Origin: an uncultured Lachnospiraceae bacterium
GTDB lineage: Bacteria; Bacillota; Clostridia; Lachnospirales; Lachnospiraceae
Direction of reading: 5' to 3'
Assembly (NCBI GenBank): GCA_947382415.1
Contig: CANCYO010000017.1
Span: 1 to 49,126 of the forward strand
Length of the DNA: 49,126 nt
Below the pieces are notes generated by a model. It was not told where the DNA came from, made no database searches, and saw only the letters and a list, made by a program, of their open reading frames with translations. Below are positions 1 to 7,847 of this stretch, piece after piece; the first letter of the stretch is position 1; every line of letters starts with the position of its first letter. A program made the translations under genes and the position numbers.

Positions 1-359
1 TGCGGGAGTGTGGATTGAAATCAAATCTGGAAACTCCCGGTACTTGATTCCTCATCGTCACTCCCCGTGCGGGAGTGTGGATTGAAATGTCCCGAGCCAG
101 ACCTGTACAGGATAACAATACGTCACTCCCCGTGCGGGAGTGTGGATTGAAATATAGCCTGTGTCTGTTTCTGCGACATTTGCAGATGTCACTCCCCGTG
201 CGGGAGTGTGGATTGAAATCGGTAACGATTCAGGGTGTCAATAACCTCCTGCGTCACTCCCCGTGCGGGAGTGTGGATTGAAATATATATAACCATACAG
301 CGGCAAAAAATCTATGATGTCACTCCCCGTGCGGGAGTGTGGATTGAAATAAGCAAGTA

Positions 360-707
360 CCTTGACAATTTAATAGACTTTACACCCTCAGTTGTGTTAT
401 ACTGTATCTATATCTACAATAATCCAGCAATCACAACAAAAGGCGGTGATAATATGACAGACGGTGAAAAACTTGATCTATTACTCGACAAAGTAGCAAG
501 CATTGAAAAAGATTTGAATACTGTAAAACGTCAGATCATGAAGTCCACAGCAGAGTTAAAAGCTATGGATGAAATGATACTTGATGAAGTCGAGAGGGTG
601 CATAGAATTTTAGACAAGCACAAAGCTGACAACTCAGTGCATACGGCATAACCATAACTACATACATATATTACACAATCCAAGGTGTAAAGTCTATTAA
701 ATCAAGG
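360..707. mobile_element. MITE-like mini-element inserted in a CRISPR spacer
   Basis: An 18-bp perfect inverted repeat, TTTAATAGACTTTACACC at 369-386 and its complement at 684-701, brackets a promoter-like stretch and one small ORF. Similarity continues inward (TTGTGTTATACTGTAT against TTGTGTAATATATGTAT) and outward (CCTTGA at 360-365 against TCAAGG at 702-707, with a 3-nt indel). The element lies between two intact repeats (319-350 and 722-753). No clear target-site duplication can be read. If it ends at the perfect repeats, 18+20 nt of flank remain, which equals one normal spacer plus a 4-5 nt duplication. No transposase is present, so it would have been moved in trans. The exact ends are uncertain. 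Confidence 0.7.
454..651 (+). CDS. Small coiled-coil protein carried by the mini-element
   Basis: This is a 65-codon ORF with ATG at 454, preceded by AGGCGG about 7 nt upstream and a TATACT -10-like hexamer at 398-403. The product is almost entirely charged amphipathic helix: it opens MTDGEKLDLLLDKVASIEKD and has leucine/isoleucine heptads, then a ...VERVHRILDKHK segment. It has no signal peptide or membrane segment. It resembles, from general familiarity only, short coiled-coil ORFs common in Lachnospiraceae mobile DNA. The function is unknown. A longer reading frame through the CRISPR repeats from 235 is an artefact of open repeats. That a promoter, RBS, ORF and terminator-like hairpin all lie within the element argues that it is expressed. 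Confidence 0.6.
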   Translation: MTDGEKLDLLLDKVASIEKDLNTVKRQIMKSTAELKAMDEMILDEVERVHRILDKHKADNSVHTA

Positions 708-721
708 GCTTTACACCTTTT
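682..721 (+). terminator. Hairpin at right end of the mini-element
   Basis: AAGGTGTAAAG (682-692) and CTTTACACCTT (709-719) form a perfect 11-bp stem with a 16-nt loop, followed by TTT up to the next CRISPR repeat at 722. It could terminate the 454-651 transcript. Its left arm overlaps the right inverted repeat of the element. Confidence 0.5.
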
Positions 722-814
722 GTCACTCCCCGTGCGGGAGTGTGGATTGAAATGCTTATTCGAGCGCGAAAATATGACTATGATCACTCCCCGTGCGGAA
801 GTATGGATTTTAAT

Positions 815-956
815 ATCCTTGTCAAAAAGATAAAGTCCATGGATAATATTTCGTATCATGCTTATTATCGCAGGGCATTGGAAAGATTGCAGCAGGAAGG
901 CTAGGATATTCAGTATTTGGTATTCGATTTTCTGAGAGAGAAAGGATATATTGAGT
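815..956. other. Decayed segment after the last CRISPR repeat
   Basis: No gene can be supported here. A short open frame starts at an ATG inside the degenerate repeat (803) and runs to a TAG at 902-904, with 33 codons containing YHAYYRRALERLQQEG. It may be the tail of a lost gene or chance. Confidence 0.3.
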
Positions 957-1214
957 ATGCAAGAAAGAGAATTAACAGAAGAGCAAAAGCGTGAGATTGA
1001 CAGGATAAAACGGGAGTGGGACAATGAAGCCAGACTTCTGGGAGAAAAGCAGGATGCTCTGGAAGAAGAGCGCAAGAAAAGGCGAGCCAGAGGAGAGCAT
1101 ATTCCGATAATATTAGACGGTCCTGAATCGATGGAATGGGTGAGGCTGTCTCAAAAGTACCAGGCGATGCTGAGCAAGGTATGGGGAAATGGAAGCAACG
1201 AGGAAACAATGTAA
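957..1214 (+). CDS. Small charged hypothetical protein
   Basis: This is an 85-codon ORF. AAAGGA at 941-946 could serve TTG 951 (4-nt gap) or ATG 957 (10-nt gap); ATG is preferred. The first half is highly charged helix (ELTEEQKREIDRIKREW onward, rich in E/K/R), and the second half has EHIPIILDGPESMEWVRLS. It has no signal peptide or membrane segment, and the family is not recognised. It sits between the CRISPR trailer and spmB in a region with decayed repeat relics and an inverted repeat, so it may be accessory or remnant DNA. It is kept because it has a plausible RBS and no competing gene. Confidence 0.45.
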   Translation: MQERELTEEQKREIDRIKREWDNEARLLGEKQDALEEERKKRRARGEHIPIILDGPESMEWVRLSQKYQAMLSKVWGNGSNEETM

Positions 1215-1231
1215 TTTGTAACCGGCTTAAT

Positions 1232-1340
1232 CCAGATAATTATTTGAGGTGGAAGAATTCGTTCAATCCACACGCTGCTGGCTTGACAAGGGAAACCTGA
1301 GAGATGCAGGAGATGCGATGCCTGCCAAATAATTATCTGG
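1232..1340. repeat. 15-bp inverted repeat pair bounding 109 bp
   Basis: CCAGATAATTATTTG (1232-1246) and its exact complement CAAATAATTATCTGG (1326-1340) enclose 79 bp without an ORF. Inside, TTCAATCCACAC (1262-1273) is the reverse complement of 12 nt of the CRISPR repeat 3' half. It could be a small MITE-like remnant or a hairpin. Confidence 0.5.
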
Positions 1341-1442
1341 TTTACATAAAGTAGAGAGCATTGTGGTCAAAAGAAATGCGGGAAGGGGCACTCTCATCAA
1401 AACATTCTCTTATCCGGTTTATAGACACTATCCTCGGAGTAT

Positions 1443-1475
1443 GTCACTTCATAATGAGGGAATGCAGATTGCAAT
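1443..1475 (+). repeat. Probable relic CRISPR repeat
   Basis: The segment starts GTCACT, as in the array repeat, and its last 20 nt match the repeat 3' part at 15 positions (GAGGGAATGCAGATTGCAAT against GCGGGAGTGTGGATTGAAAT), with one extra base in the middle. It has the same orientation as the array and lies 629 bp beyond the last recognisable repeat and 14 bp from the spmB stop. Apart from this relic, 1341-1488 holds nothing I recognise. Confidence 0.4.
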
Positions 1476-1488
1476 GAGATGGTGTCAG

Positions 1489-2013
1489 TTACATCCCTCC
1501 CGCCAACACCACACTGGCCACCGTCCCTGCCAGCGTAGCCAGCAAAGCCCCTGTCAAAGTATACCGGGTCTTCGTCACCTTCGCCGCCAGAAAATAAACA
1601 CTCATGGTGTAAAACACCGTCTCAGTGCAGCTCATGAGAATAGAGGTTACCGTGCCAGCGTAAGAATCAGGGCCGTTTGTCTTGAAGATATCCAATACCA
1701 GGCCGGTGGCAGCGGAAGAGGAGAATAGCTTTACGACAAGCAGGGGAACAAGCTGGGCAGGAAGTCCGGCCTGTTCCGTGACAGGTCCCAGCAAGCTGCC
1801 CAATAGCTCAAAGAAACCGGAAGCGCGCAGTACGCCCACCGCCACCAGCAGTCCGATCAAAGTAGGAACAATATCCACTGCGATTTTCAGGCCGTCCTTT
1901 GCACCGCGCAGAAAGCTTTCATAGACTTTCACTCTGGATGCCAGCCCATAACTGACAATAAAAAAAATAATCAATGGTATGATGATATCTGAAAGATGAA
2001 GAAAGACATTCAT
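1489..2013 (-). CDS. spmB: Spore maturation protein B (SpmB)
   Basis: This is a 174-residue integral membrane protein of the nucleoside-recognition (Gate) family. SpmA and SpmB take part in spore core dehydration and heat resistance in Bacillus. The length matches SpmB. Typical features are an N-terminal hydrophobic segment (HLSDIIIPLIIFFIVSYGL), the GAKDGLKIAVDIVPTLIGLL stretch, LVPLLVVKLFSSSAATGL and the SILMSCTETVFYTMSVYFLA motif. The start is ATG at 2013. Its partner spmA is normally adjacent and upstream, but here the upstream neighbour is an AEC-type carrier, so spmB stands alone. A promoter candidate (TTGCAT, 18 bp, TATACT) lies just upstream. Confidence 0.9.
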   Translation of the reverse strand: MNVFLHLSDIIIPLIIFFIVSYGLASRVKVYESFLRGAKDGLKIAVDIVPTLIGLLVAVGVLRASGFFELLGSLLGPVTEQAGLPAQLVPLLVVKLFSSSAATGLVLDIFKTNGPDSYAGTVTSILMSCTETVFYTMSVYFLAAKVTKTRYTLTGALLATLAGTVASVVLAGGM

Positions 2014-2040
2014 TGCAAATCTCAGCCTCAGTTTGTTGGA

Positions 2041-2107
2041 AGTATACTATATTCTATGGCGCAGATGCAATAAATAAGACTCAGACTCAATAAATAAGAT
2101 TCATATT
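2041..2107 (-). promoter_or_regulatory. spmB promoter candidate with 20-bp tandem repeat
   Basis: On the minus strand TTGCAT (complement of 2065-2070) and TATACT (complement of 2041-2046) are 18 bp apart. A tandem 20-bp duplication, CAATAAATAAGACTCAGACT at 2068-2087 and CAATAAATAAGATTCATATT at 2088-2107, overlaps the -35 and reaches the end of the preceding gene. Confidence 0.5.
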
Positions 2108-3054
2108 CAGATCATCCCCATGCTTCGCAGTACAAACAGCCATACCGTTAATGTGACAGAGCTCAGAAAAGTAGTTGCCACCACTACGCTGGAAGTCAGC
2201 GTTCCTTCGTGTCCCATATTTTTAGCCATAATATAACAGCTTACAGTGGTGGGAGATCCCAACATGATGAGGATGGCCACCAGTTTTTCCTGGGTAAACC
2301 CCAGAATGACCGCTAACGGCAGAAAAAGCGCAGGTAAAACGATTAATTTTAAAAAGGATGCCGCTGTCGTGGGTGCAAGCTGCTTCAGGGCTTTTCGGCC
2401 CTCAAAGCCCGCGCCAAGTCCCAGAAGTGCCAGCGGTGTGGCGAGTACGGAAATATTACCGATGGTCTTGGTTACAATAAAAGGAAATTGAATCCTGCAG
2501 GCGGACACGAACATACCGAGTGCGATGCCAATAATGATGGGATTTGTCAAGATGCCTTTAATTGATTTTTTAAGAGAGGTTTTGTCCAATCCGTGGGCGG
2601 AAGGGCCGGTGAAAGACAGTACCAGTACCGCGGCTACATTGTACAGAGGCACGGTACCGATGATCATCAGGGGCGCCATTCCGGAATTGCCGTAGATATT
2701 TTGAATAAATGCAATGCCCAGCACGGCGGCGCTGCTCCGATAGGAAGCCTGAACAAACTCGCCAAGCAGGGCTTTATTTTTGTATAAAAGCCCTGCTGTC
2801 GTCCATATGGCGGCAATGCTGGTCAGCGTGACCAGAAAGCAGTAGAGTACATATTTTGTGTCCCAGACACTGTAGAAATCCGATTCGGCGATATCCTTAA
2901 ACAATAATACCGGGAGAGTGACTTTGTAATTGAATTGATTTAATGTCCTGACAAAGGGTTCATCCATCATACCCAGGCGTCTGATGAGGTAGCCGGTCAA
3001 CATCACAAGAAACACCGGTATGGTAGCGTTTAAGCTGAAAAGTAATTGTTCCAT
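2107..3054 (-). CDS. AEC (auxin efflux carrier) family transporter
   Basis: This is a roughly ten-helix membrane protein of the AEC family, which in bacteria usually moves malate, malonate or other organic acids; the substrate here is unknown. The chosen ATG (3054) gives 315 residues beginning MEQLLFSLNATIPVFLVMLT and has GAGGA about 7 nt upstream. A longer frame from 3150 adds 32 polar residues without an RBS and is disfavoured. Family features are TGYLIRRLGMMDE and an N-terminal NQFNYKVTLPVLLFKDIAESD segment, a central charged loop (GPSAHGLDKTSLKKSIKG), then a C-terminal half with GLGAGFEGRK and SPTTVSCYIMAKNMGHEG. It lies downstream of the DUF885 gene on the same strand, so the two may be cotranscribed. 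Confidence 0.85.
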   Translation of the reverse strand: MEQLLFSLNATIPVFLVMLTGYLIRRLGMMDEPFVRTLNQFNYKVTLPVLLFKDIAESDFYSVWDTKYVLYCFLVTLTSIAAIWTTAGLLYKNKALLGEFVQASYRSSAAVLGIAFIQNIYGNSGMAPLMIIGTVPLYNVAAVLVLSFTGPSAHGLDKTSLKKSIKGILTNPIIIGIALGMFVSACRIQFPFIVTKTIGNISVLATPLALLGLGAGFEGRKALKQLAPTTAASFLKLIVLPALFLPLAVILGFTQEKLVAILIMLGSPTTVSCYIMAKNMGHEGTLTSSVVVATTFLSSVTLTVWLFVLRSMGMI

Positions 3055-3159
3055 GGAAAGTCCTCGATTCTCCTTAGCAAACAGAATCACATCCAAGACA
3101 TCATAGAACCAAACCGATAGTTTGTCAATCCAATCTGTATATTTTGCCATTCGGCTTTG

Positions 3160-5004
3160 TCATTCTAAAAGGGCGCTTAGGGCAGTGAAATCCGAAGGCC
3201 CCGCGTCCAGCAGGAAGCTGTGAAAATCGTAGTCGTTGTATTCGCTCTGCCAGCAGCTCCTGGCGGTTTCTTTCAGCTCCAGAATCTCCAGATAGCCCAG
3301 ATAATATTTCAGATAATTGCAGGGCTCGTCGGCTATGTAATTATAAACGGTATTGACGGCGTTTGTGCTGTGGATGCCGAAATCCTGCAGAAATTCTGCG
3401 ATATCTTCCCGGGAGGCATTGTCGTAGTGAATCATGATGTCCAGTGTGGAATACAGGCACAGGATCAGGCTGCGGTTGTGCTTTTCCAGTTGGACGCACA
3501 GGGCGTCTTCCTGTCGGCCCTGTTCCTGCAAAAGCTGTGTGGCATAGTCATAGCCATAGAATTCCACATAAAGGGCCCAGCCCTCCAGATAGCCGCCATA
3601 TCCCAGAAGCTGTCGAACTTTGTTCTCTTCCCGGATCAGAAAATTCCGATTGTGATATACCGTCTGATAGAGATGGCCGGGATAGCCTTCATGAGCCAGT
3701 GTTGTGTAGAGATCCAGACCGGAGGGAGCATTTTTCTGGTTAATGTATATGACATTGCTGTCAGTATCGTCCAGCGGAGCTGTGAGATAAAAGGCGGGAG
3801 CACTATATTCCTGCAAATCTGAAGAGACGCTTTTAACCTGAACCCGGGGAAAATCGCGGGAAGGTTTGGCAGTGTCACAATCCGGCAGCAGGGGAAAATC
3901 CTGTTGCATTCTTTTCTGCAGATCTGCCAGCATGGCGTCTGCGTCTGTACAGGGAAGTTGTGCGTAGGAGCCGTCTTTGAGCTTTCCGGCCAGTTCGGGA
4001 TGCTCTTGTATCATTGTGCAGATAACTTTGTATTCGCTTTTCATATTTTCCTGCAGCATGGATTTGACCTCTTCCACAGGTCGGTAGGAACCGGTCTGGG
4101 AGATGAGCAGATATTGATAGTATTCTTTTCCGGAAGGGCGGGAACACAATCCGGCGGGAAGCTGAGGAACGCCTTTGCCATCTTCCAGCAGAAACAGTCC
4201 GTCCGCCAGGGCCTCATAAGCGGGCTGGACGACTGTGCGCAGCAGGCGGTCATTTTGCTGAATGTACTTTTCCGCGTCTTTGGCTGAGAGGCTGCCGTCC
4301 TGTACCAGAGGAATCAGGCGTTCACGAAATGTGGTTTGGAGAAAATGTGTGCCTTCTTCCAGCGCATCTTTTGCGACAATTGTGTCACATTGATTTTTAA
4401 CCTGGCGCAGGGAGTAGTTTGACATGGACAGTCCGGCCGCGGCTTTTTCCTGTTCAAAGGCCAGCAGGGAGGCGAAGTAGGTGTCCGTCTGATCCAGCAG
4501 GGCCAGATAGTCTTCCACATCCCGTCTGTTGCGGAAGGTGTATTCGGCCAGCAGTATGGGAAGTTGTGACTGCATGCCGGAGGAGGGGGACAGGGGCATC
4601 TGGTAATAAGTAAATTCGTTGAGTTTTTGAGAGTTTTTTAATTTGCGGACCAGCAGATCATAGGTGTAGGCATCGTTTAAGCTTAGTTTTCCCGGGCGGA
4701 TCTTCGACAACTCTTCCAGAGTATTGTCTACAGCCAGCCGGGCGGCGCGATCGTCGTCGGTGCTGTAGCCGGGCAGTAAGGGCTTATAGTCATAGATGCC
4801 AAAATCTTCCGGATAGGCCAGCGTATAGTGCATATTCAGTGTGTTGGAGGTCATCTGTTCCACGAACAGGTCGTGAGTCAGATTGGTAAATTGTTTTTCA
4901 TCCCGTCTGTGCCCGAAGAGAAACAGGACAAGAGCGGTAAAAATCAGGAGTATGGCGGCGCAGAGCAGCAGTTGACGGGGGGAGAGGGAGGGACGTTTTT
5001 TCAC
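3160..5004 (-). CDS. DUF885 family membrane-anchored metallopeptidase-like protein
   Basis: 614 residues starting at GTG 5004, with AAGGTGA about 8 nt upstream. The N-terminus is a signal anchor (RQLLLCAAILLIFTALVLFLF, about 10-30), placing the rest outside the membrane. The long helical body matches DUF885. The putative zinc site is H438-E439-G-Y-P-G-H444 in TLAHEGYPGH, an HExxxxH-like arrangement, with a second glutamate at about E474 in GGYLEGWALYVE. Family members are thought to be zinc carboxypeptidase- or dipeptidase-like, but substrates are mostly unknown. It is transcribed divergently from the arabinose regulator gene and followed by the AEC carrier. The functional assignment is by motif only. 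Confidence 0.8.
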   Translation of the reverse strand: MKKRPSLSPRQLLLCAAILLIFTALVLFLFGHRRDEKQFTNLTHDLFVEQMTSNTLNMHYTLAYPEDFGIYDYKPLLPGYSTDDDRAARLAVDNTLEELSKIRPGKLSLNDAYTYDLLVRKLKNSQKLNEFTYYQMPLSPSSGMQSQLPILLAEYTFRNRRDVEDYLALLDQTDTYFASLLAFEQEKAAAGLSMSNYSLRQVKNQCDTIVAKDALEEGTHFLQTTFRERLIPLVQDGSLSAKDAEKYIQQNDRLLRTVVQPAYEALADGLFLLEDGKGVPQLPAGLCSRPSGKEYYQYLLISQTGSYRPVEEVKSMLQENMKSEYKVICTMIQEHPELAGKLKDGSYAQLPCTDADAMLADLQKRMQQDFPLLPDCDTAKPSRDFPRVQVKSVSSDLQEYSAPAFYLTAPLDDTDSNVIYINQKNAPSGLDLYTTLAHEGYPGHLYQTVYHNRNFLIREENKVRQLLGYGGYLEGWALYVEFYGYDYATQLLQEQGRQEDALCVQLEKHNRSLILCLYSTLDIMIHYDNASREDIAEFLQDFGIHSTNAVNTVYNYIADEPCNYLKYYLGYLEILELKETARSCWQSEYNDYDFHSFLLDAGPSDFTALSALLE

Positions 5005-5090
5005 AATAGAATCACCTTGTCGGGATTAAGATTTCATTTCAATTTATGCGTTGTTTGGGATATTATGACGGCGAACAGGCAGAGGCATAG

Positions 5091-5171
5091 TTGTATTTAA
5101 TACAAGTTACGATAAATGTATTAATTAGTAGAAAAAGATGTATTGACAATAAAATACAGGATAGCTATACT
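5091..5171 (+). promoter_or_regulatory. araR operon promoter with AraR-like operator half-sites
   Basis: TTGACA (5143-5148) and TATACT (5166-5171) are 17 bp apart, an excellent sigma-A promoter. Around it, TGTATT/AATACA half-sites recur: a 15-bp palindrome TTGTATTTAATACAA at 5091-5105, TGTATT at 5117-5122, and TGTATT (5139-5144) facing AATACA (5153-5158) across the -35. These resemble the TTGTA-TACAA core of Bacillus AraR boxes, so autoregulation by the downstream repressor is likely. Confidence 0.65.
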
Positions 5172-5228
5172 GTAGGTAGATACCATCAGAATTTGAGTGC
5201 CCGCTGAGGCGGGCAGATGGGAGCCGGC

Positions 5229-6314
5229 ATGAAAAACGAGAGAACCAAGTATCAGGATCTGATAGATTATATTATGGGGCTGATTGAAAATGGAAACCTG
5301 GCGCCCGGGGATAAGCTTTCTTCGGAAAACGAACTGTCAAGTCAATTTGGCATCAGCCGCCAGACTGTGCGGACGGCCATCGGTATTCTGGAAGAGCAGG
5401 GAGTGCTGCGGCGGGTGAAGGGAAGCGGTACTTATCTGAATGACCGCAGGCGCGGGAACAGGGAAGAGCGCAGCCGTATTGCGGTGATCACCACTTATGT
5501 GGACAGTTATATCTTTCCCAAGATCATTCAGGGGATAGAGGAAACGCTTTTTGACCAGGGGTATTCGGTGCAGATTTCCTTTACCAACAACACGCTGGAG
5601 CGGGAAAAGAGTGTGTTATTGGATATCATCAGCCGGGATGATGTGGCCGGGGTGATCGTGGAGGGGACCAAGAGCGGGCTGCCCAATCCCAATATCCGGC
5701 TTTATCAGAAGCTGCAGGCCAGAAATATTCCCATTATTTTTATCAACACCTATTATCCCGAGTTATCGGTACCCCATGTGTCGCTGGATGATGTGCAGGC
5801 GGCGCGCAAGGCGGTGGATTATCTGATCGGCAAGGGCCATCGGGATATCGGAGCGATATTGAAGCTGGACGACGGTCAGGGCAGACAGCGGTATCTGGGG
5901 TATCTGCAGGCCATGGCCAGCGCCGGATATTCGGTGACGGATTCCCGTATGGTGTGGATAGACACAGATGAGTCCAAGCAGCTTGCCTACTGCACAGACA
6001 AGATTTTGAACCGTCTGGAGTCGTGCAGCGCAATGTTCTGCTATAATGATCAGATTGCCTTTCAACTGGTGAGGATCCTTGGCGATCGCGGGATGCGGGT
6101 GCCGGAGGATGTGGCGCTCATCAGCATTGACGACTCGGATCTGGCCATCCACAGCGAAGTACAGATCACTTCGCTGCCCCATCCCAAGGAGAAGCTGGGG
6201 GCGAAAGCGGCGCAGCTTTTACTCAGGATGATCGACAGCGGAAAACCTGTGGACAGTTATGAATTCGACACCCGGGTGGTTGAGCGCGATTCCGTGGTGC
6301 GAAGAAAATATTGA
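5229..6314 (+). CDS. araR: AraR-type GntR/LacI hybrid transcriptional repressor
   Basis: The protein combines an N-terminal GntR winged helix (KYQDLIDYIMGLIENGNLAPGDKL, then FGISRQTVRTAIGILEEQG; about residues 5-75) with a LacI/periplasmic-binding-type sensor domain (IAVITTYVDSYIFPKIIQGIE onward). This chimeric layout defines AraR, the L-arabinose-responsive repressor of Gram-positives. ATG 5229 has GGGAG 6 nt upstream; an in-frame ATG at 5217 is possible. It is the first gene of a plus-strand run, 24 nt before araA. Operator-like palindromes overlap its promoter. By analogy, bound L-arabinose should relieve repression of this whole locus. Effector identity is inferred from context. Confidence 0.88.
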   Translation: MKNERTKYQDLIDYIMGLIENGNLAPGDKLSSENELSSQFGISRQTVRTAIGILEEQGVLRRVKGSGTYLNDRRRGNREERSRIAVITTYVDSYIFPKIIQGIEETLFDQGYSVQISFTNNTLEREKSVLLDIISRDDVAGVIVEGTKSGLPNPNIRLYQKLQARNIPIIFINTYYPELSVPHVSLDDVQAARKAVDYLIGKGHRDIGAILKLDDGQGRQRYLGYLQAMASAGYSVTDSRMVWIDTDESKQLAYCTDKILNRLESCSAMFCYNDQIAFQLVRILGDRGMRVPEDVALISIDDSDLAIHSEVQITSLPHPKEKLGAKAAQLLLRMIDSGKPVDSYEFDTRVVERDSVVRRKY

Positions 6315-6338
6315 AAAATTTTAAAGGAGGACATCCAA

Positions 6339-7835
6339 ATGAAAGCAATGAAGAAGTATCAGTTCTGGTTCTGCACGGGTTCGCAGGATCTGTACGGCGA
6401 CGAATGTCTGCGTAAAGTGGCGGAGCATTCCCGCAAAATGGTGGAGGGCTTAAACGCTTCGGGAAAGCTGCCCTGTGAGCTGGTGTGGAAGCCCACGCTC
6501 ATCGATCAGGCTTCTATCCGCCGCACCTTCAATGAGGCCAATAACGACGGGAATTGCGCGGGAGTCATCACTTGGATGCATACCTTTTCACCTGCCAAGA
6601 TGTGGATCATCGGTCTGCAGGAGTATCATAAACCTCTTTGTCATCTGCACACGCAGTTCAACGAGGAAATTCCCTATGACACCATCGACATGGATTTTAT
6701 GAATGAGAATCAGTCTGCCCACGGAGACCGGGAATACGGTCACATCGTAACGCGCATGGGCATAGAGCGCAAGATTATCGTGGGCCATTGGGCGAATGAC
6801 GCCGTGGCGGAGAGTCTGGCAGGCTGGATGCGCACGGCCATCGGAGTGATGGAGTCTTCACATGTCCGCGTGTGCCGTATCGGAGACAATATGAACAATG
6901 TGGCGGTGACCGAGGGCGACAAGGTGGAGGCCCAGGTCAGATTCGGCTGGGAGATCGATCACTTTAATGTGAACGATGCGGTGGAATATGTAGACGCAGT
7001 GTCTCAGGGCGATGTGGAAGCTCTGGTGCAGGAGTATTACGACAGATATGAGATCGTGACGGAGGGCAGGGACGATTCAGAGTTCAGAAAGCACGTGGCT
7101 GTCCAGGCACAGATAGAGCTCGGGCTGGAGAAGTTTCTGGAGGCCGGAGACTATCACGCCATTGTGACGCATTTCGGTATGCTGGGCGGACTGAAACAGC
7201 TTCCCGGTCTGGCTATTCAAAGACTGATGGAGAAGGGCTACGGCTTCGGCGCGGAGGGCGACTGGAAGACTGCCGCCATGGTCCGCCTGATGAAGATCAT
7301 GACGCAGGGCAAGCAGGACGCAAAGGGTACCTCGTTCCTGGAGGATTATACCTATAATTTTGTGCCCGGTAAAGAGGGAATCCTGCAGGCGCATATGCTT
7401 GAGGTCTGCCCTACCATCGCGGACGGTCCCATCAGTATCCGGGTGCAGCCTCTGTCCATGGGAAATCGTGAAGATCCCGCCCGTCTGGTATTCACCGGCA
7501 AAACCGGTCCGGGCGTCGCCACTTCTCTTGTGGATATGGGCAATCGCTTCCGCCTGATCATCAATGCGGTTGACTGTAAAAAGTGTGAAAAGCCCATGCC
7601 CAAGCTGCCTGTGGCCACAGCGTTCTGGACGCCCCGTCCCAGTCTGGCAGTGGGAGCGGAGGCGTGGATTCTCTGCGGCGGTGCGCATCATACGGCTTTC
7701 TCCTATGATCTGTCTGTGCAGCAGATGGTGGACTGGGCCGACGCCATGGGTATTGAGAGCGTTGTGATCGATGAGAATACCACGATTCCGGCGCTGAAAA
7801 ATGAGCTTAGATGGAACTCTGTATATTATCGTTAA
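6339..7835 (+). CDS. araA: L-arabinose isomerase
   Basis: A cytoplasmic enzyme converting L-arabinose to L-ribulose. At 498 residues it is the normal AraA length. It starts at ATG 6339 with AAAGGAGG 8 nt upstream. The N-terminal WFCTGSQDLYG motif is diagnostic. Metal-site regions are recognisable: GFGAEGDWKTAAMVRLMK and GKEGILQAHMLEVCP supply the glutamates and a histidine, and GGAHHTAFS near the C-terminus supplies the last histidine. It lies 24 nt after araR and 12 nt before the FGGY kinase gene, clearly in the same operon. Confidence 0.97.
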   Translation: MKAMKKYQFWFCTGSQDLYGDECLRKVAEHSRKMVEGLNASGKLPCELVWKPTLIDQASIRRTFNEANNDGNCAGVITWMHTFSPAKMWIIGLQEYHKPLCHLHTQFNEEIPYDTIDMDFMNENQSAHGDREYGHIVTRMGIERKIIVGHWANDAVAESLAGWMRTAIGVMESSHVRVCRIGDNMNNVAVTEGDKVEAQVRFGWEIDHFNVNDAVEYVDAVSQGDVEALVQEYYDRYEIVTEGRDDSEFRKHVAVQAQIELGLEKFLEAGDYHAIVTHFGMLGGLKQLPGLAIQRLMEKGYGFGAEGDWKTAAMVRLMKIMTQGKQDAKGTSFLEDYTYNFVPGKEGILQAHMLEVCPTIADGPISIRVQPLSMGNREDPARLVFTGKTGPGVATSLVDMGNRFRLIINAVDCKKCEKPMPKLPVATAFWTPRPSLAVGAEAWILCGGAHHTAFSYDLSVQQMVDWADAMGIESVVIDENTTIPALKNELRWNSVYYR

Positions 7836-7847
7836 GGGGGAGAAGGT

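Larger units (their letters stand above)
1..814 (+). CRISPR. Type I-C-like CRISPR array, trailer end
   Basis: Eight copies of a 32-nt repeat are visible: a truncated one at 1-21, intact copies at 57-88, 122-153, 188-219, 253-284, 319-350 and 722-753, and a degenerate one at 783-814. The consensus first half is GTCACTCCCCGTGCGG and the second half is GAGTGTGGATTGAAAT, with a CTCCC/GGGAG stem, typical of subtype I-C. Ordinary spacers are 33-35 nt (22-56, 89-121, 154-187, 220-252, 285-318). The gap 351-721 is 371 nt because a mini-element is inserted there. The last spacer (754-782) is only 29 nt. The final repeat differs from consensus at five positions, including the GAA of its 3' end, which marks this as the leader-distal side. 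The leader and cas genes are therefore expected left of base 1. No cas gene is in the window. Confidence 0.97.

Noticed and set aside
235..453. N-terminal extension of the 65-codon ORF through CRISPR repeats
   Set aside because: The frame is open only because the repeats lack stops in that phase. ATG 454 has its own RBS and a plausible coiled-coil product.
1363..1728. 121-codon plus-strand ORF
   Set aside because: It lies mostly antisense to spmB, has low-complexity His/Arg/Ser composition and no RBS.
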